Assembly: GCF_000485595.1 (NCBI RefSeq) | Contig: NW_014579050.1 | Location: 1-31,892, forward strand | Reading direction: 5' to 3' | Source of the DNA: Priapulus caudatus | Lineage: Eukaryota; Priapulida; Priapulimorpha; Priapulimorphida; Priapulidae | DNA length: 31,892 nucleotides | Part shown: positions 20,686 through 30,721 of the stretch, one piece after another | Position numbering within the stretch: the stretch's first letter is position 1 | Layout of the letters: each line of letters starts with the position of its first letter | Notes under the pieces: model-generated | The model's database searches: none | Seen by the model: the letters and a program-made list of their open reading frames with translations, nothing else | Told to the model about the DNA's origin: nothing | Made by a program: the position numbers and the translations under genes

Positions 20686-21394
20686 CTAACAAAAAAGAGA
20701 GCATGTTCGCGCAGTCTAAAGCTTCATATTAAAACTATAACAATAAAGTTGACGATATGTAGCTTTATTAGAAATTCAGCTTCCGTTGCCAGCGTCTGCC
20801 CAAATTTTCTTTGCACATTTTGATATAAAACTCGTAATTCGCCGAAGGCCGGTGCTCTGCGAAATGAACTCAGTTAGTTATGGCAAAACATTTTGCACCG
20901 AGTCACACGGACTCCTGCATTGGAAATCAGGAGTCCGGCAGTAAACTCAGGCAGTATTTGACTCCGCCTCCCTGTTAATTTCCCCAACCTCGACAATCGA
21001 TAACGGCACAAAACGGGGGGTAGTCGGTCGCTTCCCAACGCCATTTTGTTCATCAATACTTCGCTGTTAACTCACAGGTTATCGTTGAAATGAAACAAAG
21101 AACACCCTCACCAGCCACCAAACCTGCACCTTGTCTAAAGCGCGGCTACCCCCACATTTACGAAACTATGACATAGTCTCGAATTGGGCCCAGTTCTCTA
21201 TTCCTTGAACAAAGAGTAATCACAGACATGAGCCGCGCACTTGGACTCCAGTTCGCATGCAACTTGGGCGACTAATAATCGTATTTCCGCCGGAACTTAA
21301 TTCTCAACTTAAGCTTAACAAGTTCTATTCCAAATATTCTACTGATACTACCTCGAATCATATGCATGACAAGCCGGTTTTAACATTTTCTTTA
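20686..21394. other. Noisy copy of 11591-12245, no gene; one clean hairpin
   Basis: The hairpin CGGACTCCTG (20908-20917) / CAGGAGTCCG (20928-20937) is perfect over 10 bp and belongs to the same CAGGAG/CTCCTG theme. The rest shows frequent single-base insertions relative to copy 1. Confidence 0.5.
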
Positions 21395-21404
21395 CTTTAG
21401 TTTT

Positions 21405-21711
21405 CGCATGGCTACGGCTACTCACGCCTCGGTCGTTGAAGCCCCTTTTTTGCGCTTTAGGCAGTCTAGGCTTAGGGTGTAGATTAGCGCGTCTAGGTAG
21501 TGGAGGGTGATGGTCTATTTAGGGTTAGGGTTAGGTTAGGGTATCTAGCCTCATCTAAACTCTTCAAATCGTGAATTTATATTCCCAGGCGTTATTTCGC
21601 AAATAATCTCGCCACCGCCGCATCTTTGCGTCTCGTAAGTATGAAAAGCCAATGGACTGGACTTACCGTAGCCTCGATACATTAAGATACGCCTTGGTAC
21701 CGTAGCCACTG
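21405..21711. mobile_element. hAT-like MITE (copy 2)
   Basis: The right end GTAGCCACTG (21702-21711) and left end CGCATGGCTACGG (21405-21417) clarify the terminal consensus CAGTGGCTACGG. An identical 10-bp CTTTAGTTTT flanks both sides (21395-21404 and 21714-21723), with two extra C bases on the right that may be errors. TTAGGG core at about 21518-21542. Confidence 0.65.
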
Positions 21712-21721
21712 CCCTTTAGTT

Positions 21722-21934
21722 TTAGTATTGCGCTGTTGCTCCTGCGACGGTACGTCGCCGATTATTTTTCTCTTTAAAGTCACGGTACTCCGACGGTACT
21801 ACGCCTGATTTGTTGAGCTTGTTTTCTTTGCGATTATACATTAGCACATCCCAAAGTTTAATGTCAATATGTCCAGCAGCGCAACGGTCCAGTGCGGCTT
21901 GCCCCAAGTATGAATGCGTCGCGAATCGATCCAT
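21722..21934 (-). CDS. Ankyrin-like frame inside the MITE; possible captured exon
   Basis: A 70-codon minus-strand frame begins MDRFATHSYL and then reads GQAALDRCAAGHIDIKLWD. This resembles the ankyrin helix-turn-helix signature (G-x-x-A-L-x-x-A-A-x-x-G-H-x-D/E-I), though only one repeat is visible. It runs through the MITE's left terminal repeat, so any stop or end there is incidental. If real, it is a gene fragment captured by a non-autonomous element. A chance match cannot be excluded. Confidence 0.22.
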   Translation of the reverse strand: MDRFATHSYLGQAALDRCAAGHIDIKLWDVLMYNRKENKLNKSGVVPSEYRDFKEKNNRRRTVAGATAQY

Positions 21935-22349
21935 CCGCTTTTCTAAATTATTTTGCCTGTTCTTATTTTTCGTATCTTTATCTGTTTATACATTTTTTTC
22001 AATATAACGCAATTTAACATTATTTATTCTACAACATTTTAATAACAACAATTAATTTCTCATACAATTTAAAAATTAAATTTATAATTTATAGAATTCA
22101 ACGGTTAGCGCCGTTAGCGTTCCTAAGTCCTAGGCTTGAGGTGTAGCGGTTAGCGCGTTAGGTTAGGTTAGGGTTTCCTTCATAAAGCGGTTATCGGTAT
22201 ATATCGATTAAATATCCGCTATATATAATATCGCACCAAAAGCAACGTAGTTATTATTCCGGATAGATGGACCGCGTCGGACTCACTAGCGGTAAGTTGA
22301 GAGAAAAAAATTCCGGCGACGGTACCGTCGCTAGGAGCGAACCAGCCTT
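21727..22349. mobile_element. 0.62-kb MITE present only in the second copy
   Basis: Terminal inverted repeats of about 45 bp. The left at 21729-21773 contains GCTCCTGCGACGGTA-CGTCGCC then TTTTTCTC. The right at 22300-22348 contains GAGAGAAAAA then GGCGACGGTACCGTCGC then AGGAGCGAACCAGCC. Neither 12553-12570 nor 30961-30985 has any of it. The interior AT-rich block (21935-22090) is related to 13565-13735 and 23395-23560, and it includes GGTTAGCG/TTAGGG motifs. The target duplication is unclear because the flank is T-rich. Confidence 0.7.
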
Positions 22350-22355
22350 ATTTTA

Positions 22356-23017
22356 CTATAAATTATCCCCCCATTCACTATGAATCGATTTCATTGATCG
22401 AGACACGAAGAATACCAGCTTATAATACCTGAATCATTCCTTTCCATAATACTGCTATACCTAATATATTATCAGGAGAAATTAAATGTGCTTTCACTCC
22501 TCTGATTATAATTAACTCTGAGTCTTTAATCAATTCTGGATTAACTATGAACATTCTCTGACGTAACATTTCCATTCAATAGAATCGTCGCGCATTTGTT
22601 ATACCTTATACTCCACTCGCCTCGGTAAAATTTATCAACCAGCCGCCCTCTTTCGTGTACTAACCACTCGCAATGCGAAAAGACACGTTATTAAATTAAA
22701 TTTATCATTAGATGGCGGACAGATCAACGAACAAAGGAAACGAATTTCGAACCTACTCTAGCGATCTATCGAATCTCGTAATAATTTATGAATTGTGCCA
22801 TCGAGGCTCTAGAAAACTGAACCTTCACCAGCCAACAATCACACACGATTATAACATTACAACGATCGCAATACTTTGTCGCAAATCATCGTACACTCCC
22901 CAGGCCACATCGTAACCGTTCGTGCAGCATCTCCCAACCCTAATCTGCCATGCGTTTATTCATAAACCATAACCAATAACAGCTAGACTTTCCCTGTGAC
23001 ACGCCCATAAACCAAAA
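22356..23017 (-). mobile_element. Interspersed repeat, copy 3
   Basis: Aligns with 12570-13204 and 30983-31572, with many single-base insertions. The hairpin is at 22469-22512 (ATCAGGAG / ACTCCTCTGAT). Confidence 0.6.
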
Positions 23018-24185
23018 CGGCCTTCTCATGACGAAGAGTGACTATTGCCCCGACCGATAGCGAATATAAGAACCGTTTCTATAAGACCGACGTCGCGTGC
23101 AAAAACCAAGGGCAAGGCTAGCTATTCGCCGGCCAGCCAATATTTTTTCGTACGCCGCTAAGCAGCCCAGCGGAATCTCATAATAATCAGGAGTAATATA
23201 ATTATATATTAATCGACTCCTGATAACCAAATTATATTATAGAGATCAGTGGTAAGAGTGCCCAAAACATGCGTTCCCTGAGTCATATACATAGCACATC
23301 CAAAATTCTCAAAATACCAATATGTCCTGAATAGGCGTAGCGTTACAGCTTAAGCATCAAGTATGAAAGCGTCGTCGTGGCAATCGAATCCCAACCTGGT
23401 TTTCTAATATTTATCCTGTTTGCTGTATTTTTCTATTTTTATTGTTAACATTTTCTTCAATTTCAAGCAAATACTTAATGATTTATTTACAACATTTTAA
23501 TAACAACAATTAATTACAACAATTAAACAATGAGAGGAGTGTTTGTATATATTTTTTAAATAGGGGATGGGTTAGGTTAGGGTTATCTGATTAGCGTTAG
23601 GTTAGGGGTTAGATTAGGCGTTAGGGTTTAGCGGTTAGGATTAGGTTAGGGTTACCCCCGTTAATTAGCCTTCCACGCGCATTTCATTTGCTCTTGACGC
23701 GCACGGAACAGATAAACTATGTGCGCCCGGCAGCGTCTATTTTGCAATCAAACTGCCAGCAGATAATTGCTTTATATTAATATTATATTTATATTTAATG
23801 GATTAAAATATGTTTTTTATGGAAAAATACATCAGAAAAATACTCTCATCGTATCTACTTATTAGGTTAGGCGCCACTTTTTAGGGTCTTTGCCCATCAT
23901 TCTTTAATATATCGTAAAATATTGCTTAATAATTAGAAGTGCCTAGTAAACATATTCCTGACACCCCTTTCAGCCGGTCCGCGTTTCTGTCAGCTCAAAG
24001 CAAATCGACAGCAGCCAATCAGAAGCCGGCAAATCCTTTCCGTTTGAAAAAAAAATTTGAGCGTCGTCCCGCGAATAATCCCAGAATTCCTGATTGGCGA
24101 CTGTCCGCGTGGCGAATATGAAAGAACCCTCCCATTGCAGTCCGCACGCGTCGGTGCGCCGAATAGCCTCGCCTTTCCATGACCT
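23018..24185. mobile_element. 1.1-kb segment, second copy
   Basis: Counterpart of 13205-14322. It carries a CAGGAGT / ACTCCTG hairpin at 23178-23242, the AT-rich block, TTAGGG-rich sequence at 23570-23660, and a CCAATCAGAA (24015-24024) / TTCCTGATTGG (24087-24097) inverted pair. It is bounded by CGGCCTT-CTCATGAC at 23018 and GCCTTTCCATGAC at about 24171. Confidence 0.5.
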
Positions 24186-24465
24186 GGACAAGACAAATAC
24201 GGCCATGACAATGCAACATATTTCCGCTGAAATGCCGAACCCTTATTCCATTTTTTCCAATGATATTGTCTCTGCGTAAACGTTTACATCAAATCTCAAA
24301 TGCGATGCATATATGCATCTTGCTGCGCCCGTCAGGTTTATATTTCTATTTCCATCTAGAAAATACAGCAGGTCAAACGATACTATGTTATTGATGCCTG
24401 TTTGTCGATTTATAATGTAGTTGTTTTCATACTTTCAGATTTCTTCTGTCTGCGTCAAGCGGCGG

Positions 24466-24613
24466 GCGCAATAGGAGAGAGGACCCCGGGAGACAGAGAG
24501 CGATATGAGAGGAGAGAGAAGAGACGGAGAGACCACACCCGGACCGGAACTGAGGAGATTGACGAGAGAGAAAGAGAGGAGCATGAAGGGACAAGAGAAA
24601 TATAAATAAAAAG

Positions 24614-24651
<38 letters not shown>

Positions 24652-25150
24652 GTGTAGGTTGGCCGCGCGATCTCCGTCTGCGCGGTGCCTCCGCCCGGCT
24701 CTCTGCGTCCAAAAAATCCGCCGGCCGCTCCAGCGCCGTGCTGGCGGTCTCTCAACGCGGCTTCGACTTAACACAACAAAAAGAAAAGCGAATCCGGCAA
24801 AATAAGAGTAATCAAATCGTTAATCAAAGCCGAGGGCCGCCGTGCACGAACCCTGGGTGAAAAAGAAAGCGAATTTACAGGGGAAAGAGACAGGAATTAG
24901 AGTGAGCAAGGGTTAATGCTAGCAGAAGCAGCATCTGAGAGAAAGATATGATATTACAGAATGAAGCAGATGAACGAGGTGAGGGAGATGTGCTGGAGAA
25001 AAATTGGAGAAGTTACTGACGGAGAGACCGGAATCCACCCAATGAAAAGAAAACAGACGAGGGCGAGGAAGGACCCCGCGCGACGCCGGGCGCCGGCTCC
25101 TGCCCCCTGAGAAAGGTAGAAGAAAAGAAGACTTGCTGTGCGAGTCTGTG
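24466..25150. repeat. Purine-rich tract, copy 2, with 35-A run and GC-rich insert
   Basis: Corresponds to 14596-14990 but is longer. A run of 35 A residues (24614-24648) and about 130 bp of GC-rich sequence (24649-24780) replace the short AAAAAAAAGCG of copy 1 at 14709. Fusions across this give spurious poly-Phe frames on the minus strand. Confidence 0.75.
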
Positions 25151-25346
25151 CGTGCGTCTGCACTTCGCCGTCAATCGTTGTCAATTAAGGGACCTGTTTA
25201 ATGCAGTTTCTATTTATCTGGAAAGTGTGGGAGGGCATCGAGTAGAGATCGATCGATGACACACGGGCGTGTGCTATAGCGTATAATAATAGTTGAAATA
25301 TAGTTGCTATCAATTTCTGTGATAAGCTGTAATCTTTGCTCAGATG

Positions 25347-28300
25347 CTACAGGCTAGGGCGCTCTTTTAATTATAAACACAGGTCTACTGGTAACAATTT
25401 GTAACATAAATCTATGCTCAGACACCACCTAACCATGTTAAATGCATATTCGTCGCAAAATATAACTCCTCTGGTGAGATATTGCACATGCGCTAACACA
25501 CTAACGTCGCCAGATTATGCACTGTCTGGTATATATGCAGCATGCAGGCACCATACATGCAAGGTGTTCTTCTTATTTCTTACGATAGGTCTACTGATAG
25601 AATCTGATAGAATGTTATCAAATAAATCTATGCTGGGATGACTCCTCTCTATTTTAAATGCATAATCTTTGCAAAAGATAATACTTATTGGGGGATATTG
25701 CGCATGCGCGAGCACCGTTTTATGCGTTCAATATGGACTGAAGAAAACTGCATAATATAGCTTGCTGAGAGAGGGGATATGGGACTGAAAAAAGGTGGTA
25801 GGAAAGACAGCTGAAGATGGTAGAAGTAAACTGAGGATGAGCGAGGGAAAATGGAGGCAAGGAGAATGACGGGAGGGGGATGAAGTACGACTTATGCACC
25901 CTACAGGCTAGGGCGCTCTCCTAATTACAAACACACGTCTACTGATAAAAATGTATTACATAAATCTATGCTCAGATAGCCCCTAACCATATTAAATGCA
26001 TATTCGTCAAAAAATATAACTCTTCTGGTAAGATATTGCACATGCGCTAACATACTAACGTAGCCAGATTATGTACTGACTGGTATATAAAGTGGGCACC
26101 ATTCATGCAAGGCGTTCTTCCTATTTCTTAAAAGCGGTCTACTGATGGAATGTTAACATGTAAATCTATGCTGGAATACATGCTCTCTATTTTAAATGCA
26201 TAATCTTTGCAAAATAATATTCTTAGCGGGAGATATTGCGCATGCGCGAGCACCGTTTTATGCGAGTAGTACAGACTGGAGCAAAATGCATAATATGGCT
26301 TGCGGAAAGAAAGAGGGGTGGGAAACTGAGAAAGGTGACAGGAAAGACAGCTGAGGGTGGTAGAAAAAAAAGAGGGTGAGCGAGGGACAATGGAGACGAG
26401 GAGAATGACGGCAGAGGAATGAAGTAGAACGTTTGCACCCTGCAGACTAGGGCGCTCTCCTAATTACAAACACAGGTCTACTGATAAAAATTTATTACAG
26501 AAATCTATGCTCAGATACGCCCTAACCATATTAAATGCATATTCGTCTAAAAAATATAACTCTTCTGGTGAGATATTGCACATGCGCTAACCTACTAACG
26601 TAGCCAGATTATGTACTGACTGGTATATGCAGTGGGCACCATTCATGCAAGGCGTTCTTCCTATTTCTTAAAGGCCGTTCACTGATAGAATATTATCATA
26701 TAAATCTATGCTGGAATACTTTCTCTGTATTTTAAATGCATAATCTTTGCAAAATATTATTCTTATCGGGAGATATTGCGCATGCGCGAGCACTGTTTCA
26801 GGCGTGCAGTATACGCACTGGAGCAAAATGCATGATCGATATGGCTTGCGAAAAGAGAGAGGGGTGGGAAACTGAAAAAGGTGACAGGGAAGACAGCTGA
26901 GGATGGTAGAAGAAAAATGAGGATGAGCGAGGGACAATGGAGGCAAGGAGAATAACGGGAGGGGGATGAAGTACGACTTATGCACCCTACAGGCTAGGGC
27001 GCTCTCCTAATTACAAACACAGGTCTACTGATAAAAATTTAATACACGAATCTATGCTCAGATAGCGTCTAACCGTATTAAATGCATATTCGACGAAAAA
27101 ATATAACTTCTCTAGTGAGATATTGCACATGCGCTAACATACTAACGTAGCCAGATTATGTACTGACTGGTATATGCAGTGGGCACCATTCATGCAAGAC
27201 GTTCTTCCTATTTCTTAAAAGCGGTCTACTGATGGAATGTTAACATAGAAATCTATGCTGGAATACCTTCTCTCTATTTTAAATGCATAATCTTTGAAAA
27301 ATATTATTCTTATCGGGAGATATTGCGCATGCGCGAGCACCGTTTTATGCGTGCAGTACGGACTGGAGCAAACTGCATAATATGGTTTGCGGAAAAAGAG
27401 AGTGGTTGGAAACTGAGAAAAGGTGATAGGAAAGACAGCTGAGGGTGGTAGAAGAAAAATGAGGATGATCGAGGGACAATGGAGGCAAGGAGAATGACGG
27501 GAAGGGGATGAAGCACGACTTATGCACCCTACAGGCTAGGCCGCTTTCCTAATTACAAACACAGGTCTACTGATAAAAATTAAATACATGAATCTATGCT
27601 CAGATAGCCCCTAACCATATTAAATGCATATTCGTCGCAAAATATAACTCATCTGGTGAGATATTGCACATGCGCTAACATACTAACGTAGCCAGATTAT
27701 GCACTGACTAGTATATGCAGTGGGCATCATACATGAAAAGTGTTCTTCCTATTTCTTACGAGAGGTCTACTGATGGAATATTATTATATAAATCTATGCT
27801 GGAATACCTTCTCTGTATTTTAAATGCATAATCTTTACAAAATAATATTCTTATCGGGAGATATTGCGCATGCGCGAGCACCGTTGCATGCGTGCAGTAT
27901 ACAGACTGAAGCAAATGCATAATATGGCTTGCGGAAAGAAAAAAGGATGGGAAACTGAGAAAAGGTGGCAGGGAAGACAGCTGAGGGTGGTATAAGTAAA
28001 ATAAGGATGAGCGAGGGACAATGGAGGCAAGGAGAATGACGGGGGGGGGAAGGGGTGAAGTACGACTTTTGCACCCTACAGGCTAGGGCGCTCTCCTAAT
28101 TACAAACACACGTCTAAAATCACGGATAAAAATGTATTACATAAATCTATGCTCAGATAGCCCCTAACCATATTAAATGCATATTCGTCAAAAAATATAA
28201 CTCTTCTGGTGAGATATTGCACATGCGCTAACATACTACTAACACTAACATGCTAATTGACTGGTATATGCCGCGGGCACCTTACATGGATGGTCTTCTT

Positions 28301-28480
28301 CCTATCTTTTACGAGAGGTCTACTGATAAAAGGTTATTATATAACTCTATGCTAGGATACCTCTTCTCTATTGCAAATACATAATTTTCGTAAAATATCA
28401 TTCTTCTCAGGATATATTGTGCATGCGCGAGCATCGTTTTTGGCGTGCAGTGCGAGCTGAAGCAAATTGCTCAATATATA
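25347..28480. repeat. Tandem satellite array 2, about 545-bp unit, about six units
   Basis: Unit starts are at 25347, 25901, 26440, 26987, 27529 and 28076. Spacings are 554, 539, 547, 542 and 547 bp. First and last units match the first and last of array 1, including the variant CTAACACTAACATGCTAATTG in the last unit, so array 2 differs by about one extra internal unit. The motif GCGCATGCGC occurs at about 25700, 26238, 26778, 27326 and 27868, with a TGTGCATGCGC variant in the last unit. Confidence 0.95.
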
Positions 28481-28484
28481 GCAT

Positions 28485-28571
28485 ACTGAGAGAGACACAC
28501 GCACACACACATAATACATATATAATAATATATATATAAAATAATATATTTATATATATATATATATAGCA

Positions 28572-28613
<42 letters not shown>

Positions 28614-28618
28614 GCCTG
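28485..28618. repeat. Compound (CA)n, (TA)n and (GA)n microsatellites
   Basis: ACACACGCACACACACATAA, then an AT-rich stretch to 28568, then (GA)n at 28574-28612. These interrupt the end of the satellite array. Confidence 0.9.
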
Positions 28619-28764
28619 TGCCTCTCCCCCCGCCGCGGCGCCGCCGGCCGAGACGAGAGAGAGCGCAAAGACCGACGAGACGAGCAGAGCGACCGCTAGG
28701 GACGCAAGACTCAAGCAAAGGGCCGGCATCACAAAGCGCACAGAATAAACGCTGCATGAGATAT
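28619..28764. other. GC-rich spacer, no gene recognised
   Basis: CCCCCCGCCGCGGCGCCGCC and following sequence, with no counterpart elsewhere in the window. Arg-rich plus and Leu-rich minus frames reflect composition. Confidence 0.4.
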
Positions 28765-28857
28765 GTTTTCTGGGAGATATTCCGCATACTGCGCCGCTAA
28801 TTAACACACTTACGTAGCCAGATTGTTTACTGACTGCCGACTGGTATAAACAGCTTG
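28765..28857 (+). repeat. Isolated satellite half-unit remnant
   Basis: GGGAGATATTCCGCAT, then CACTTACGTAGCCAGATTG and TGACTG-CGACTGGTATA, match the middle of the satellite unit. The remnant is cut off from the array by the microsatellites and GC-rich spacer. Confidence 0.7.
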
Positions 28858-29485
28858 TGGGGATCTTACTATGCAATCATAGGACGTTGGCTAAGCAGAT
28901 GTTGGAGGCGACGTTCGATCGGTATAAAGTTTTCGAGAAATATACATCATACGTATGATAGGGTACGTTAGGCTGAAAGGATAATTGCGGGTTTGTAATT
29001 TGTAATTGCTTTTGTACATGTAAATTCACTCAATTGTAACTTTGTCCCATTATTTATAACATTTTTTGGGGTTACTTACAAAATTTTATAACCTAAGCTT
29101 TTTTACATTTTTATATTCTCCCCTCTCCTACACACACAGACGCTACCGACCTGTAGTCTCTTCGGTTTGGAGGCTGCGAATTTTGGTATAGTTGAAAGCT
29201 TGGATTATGCCTTGAAGCATATAAATATAATTATAGAGACACTTATATTACTATGGTCTATAGTCGCTTACTTATAAGTTATAGTCTAATTATATTATTT
29301 CTGTGGTGAAGGCTATTCTCTGTGACGCAGGCAGTAACTCAATTTTGATTGGCTACTTTCCTCCCGCGTCATTTCCGTGCCCTTATCTGATGCAAACGCG
29401 TCACGCAATACACGGCACGCGCCGTTGGTTGTGAACTGTATGTGTGTTGTTGATAGAATCACAGAATCTGAGCGTGTGCGTGAAC
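28858..29485. other. Unique AT-rich sequence, possible promoter at its end
   Basis: No repeat family. At 29340-29400, GATTGGCT (inverted CCAAT box) and CGCGTCATTTCCG lie about 120 bp upstream of the exon proposed at 29486. A TATA-like TATATT is at 29243. Weak support only. Confidence 0.3.
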
Positions 29486-29548
29486 ATGGCTACTGCATTT
29501 ACTCCTCGTGTTGGCAAGATATTTTCGTGTAGGCATGTCGTAAGAAGG
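29486..29548 (+). CDS. Putative first coding exon, 21 codons; function unknown
   Basis: GAACATGG gives a good start context. The frame reads MATAFTPRVGKIFSCRHVV then RR and meets AGAAGG-GTACGT, a donor-like site, exactly in phase. Without splicing it stops 11 codons later. The spacing to the exon-like block at 30334 (also phase 0) allows a two-exon frame, but other exons may intervene. The opposite-strand frame 29401-29670 (89 codons) is the competing reading; I find nothing recognisable in it. Confidence 0.25.
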
Positions 29549-30113
29549 GTACGTAGACCACAGCCTGTGTACATGGGTGAATGAATATGTTTCGTTCCTG
29601 ACGACATACCATCCATTGTTTGTCGGAAACTGACCACTCGAAGATTACTTGGGAGTTGGGTTGATGCCAATTCTGCTCTGCCTTTTGAATGCCTTACTCA
29701 ATCTGTAATTGCTGGCTTATGATCATGTTAGGGTTAGGTTAGGACAAGGATTAGCATGATTGTAATCAGGGTGAGAGGTGAAGTAATACAGTGCTCCAAA
29801 AGCAAAGTGAAAAGTGCACTGGAGCCTGCATGTGCATGGGCCCTGTAGTCTGTACATCACATGTTGTTGTTGTTCTTGTTGGATTCCAATTCGTACGTAA
29901 TCGGCAATGCAGTGTTGGTACTAGGAAAGTAACCTCATGCATGATGTAGGTCTATTTAGATCTTGGCAGTTTTGATCAGATCACAGATGGAGAAGCTGTG
30001 ATGTGCTTATGTGCTGCACGTGATGGTGAAGCTGTGATTAATTCACACCAGTTCAGGAGTTGAAAATAATACCCAGGCTAGGTACAGCATAGCTCTAGTT
30101 AGCTCTAGTAGTA
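29549..30113. other. Putative intron or intergenic sequence
   Basis: Includes GTTAGGGTTAGGTTAGG at 29729 and GATGGAGAAGCTGTGATGTG / GATGGTGAAGCTGTGAT, an imperfect direct repeat at 29986 and 30022. No coding frame. Confidence 0.3.
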
Positions 30114-30198
30114 GTACTATAGCCCGCGCGCAGGCAGTCAATGTACGCGGGCTATAGTACTAGAGCTAAGCTCTAGTAGGCTACTATAGCCCGCGTAC
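30114..30198. repeat. Long hairpin with 25 paired bases, plus a third matching arm
   Basis: 30143-30157 (GTACGCGGGCTATAG) pairs with 30184-30198. 30158-30167 (TACTAGAGCT) pairs with 30169-30178 around a single-base loop. Only a 5-nt bulge (GGCTA, 30179-30183) breaks the stem. A second copy of the outer arm at 30114-30130 (GTACTATAGCCCGCG) can compete for pairing. Partial copies of TACTAGAGCTAG extend to 30233. Confidence 0.92.
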
Positions 30199-30333
30199 AG
30201 TTGCCGCAGGCCTGCTATAGGTACTAGAGCTAGGTACAGCACGCATTGCACGCATTTATTTACGCAGCGTGGCATGAGCAAGAGCTTTACGAATGATGCA
30301 ACATTGTTAACGACATAGTTAATGCTGTTACAG

Positions 30334-30451
30334 ATGTTCCATGGTAAATATATTATAGAGCTAGGTGCGCCGTGGTGGTGTGAAGAGGATTCAAAGAAAT
30401 GCAGAGTGGAAATCAAGCACGTGTGTAGCTTCGTTGTAGTTCCAAGAAATG
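30334..30451 (+). CDS. Putative second exon, 39 codons; function unknown
   Basis: GTTAATGCTGTTACAG at 30318-30333 is acceptor-like. The frame reads MFHGKYIIELGAPWWCEEDS, then KKCRVEIKHVCSFVVVPRN, with amphipathic composition, two Trp and three Cys, and reads like real protein. A GT follows at 30452, two bases before the duplication that flands the MULE-like element. If spliced to an acceptor-like CACACAG at 30765-30771, it would stop five codons later, giving a product of about 65 residues. I recognise no family. Confidence 0.3.
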
Positions 30452-30463
30452 GTATTGCTAGGG

Positions 30464-30721
30464 CTCATAGGGTCTATGTCCCCCAGGGTACTGCCAGAAC
30501 GTACCCTGGTCACTATTTGATATGGTTAGGGTTAGGATTAGGGTTAGGGTTCGGGTTCAGGTTAGGGAGTAGGCGTAGGCGACTCCCTAGACTCGTTAGT
30601 GGAGTAGGCGAGGTACATACGGTCCGGCATATTAGATAGTTACCAGGGTACGTTCCGGTATACCGGACCGTACCCAGGGTACGTTTCGGCAGTACCCCGG
30701 GTGGACATAGACCCTCTCAGC
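30464..30721. mobile_element. MULE-like MITE, 258 bp, with 10-bp target duplication
   Basis: The terminal inverted repeats span about 46 bp: left CTCATAGGGTCTATGTCCCC, right ending GGACATAGACCCTCTCAGC. They are flanked on both sides by ATTGCTAGGG (30454-30463 and 30722-30731). Long terminal repeats plus a 9-10 bp duplication are typical of Mutator-like elements. The core holds TTAGGG repeats (30525-30556) and a GAGTAGGCG / CGACTCC region. It encodes no transposase. Confidence 0.75.

Noticed and set aside
24427-24774. Poly-Phe minus-strand frames
   Set aside because: Caused by the 35-A run next to GC-rich sequence.
15550-28074. Recurring 60-105 codon minus-strand frames in satellite units (ending CSRMRNIS)
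   Set aside because: They repeat because the satellite repeats. Composition is Ser/Pro/Leu-rich, lengths vary with unit indels, and one is altered by the micro-inversion without compensation.
15187-28480. CRISPR-like regular spacing
   Set aside because: Units are about 540 bp and homogenised along their whole length, with no unique spacers; the context is eukaryotic.
28407-28876. Frames with Tyr/Ile and Ser/Leu runs
   Set aside because: Span the (TA)n and (GA)n microsatellites.
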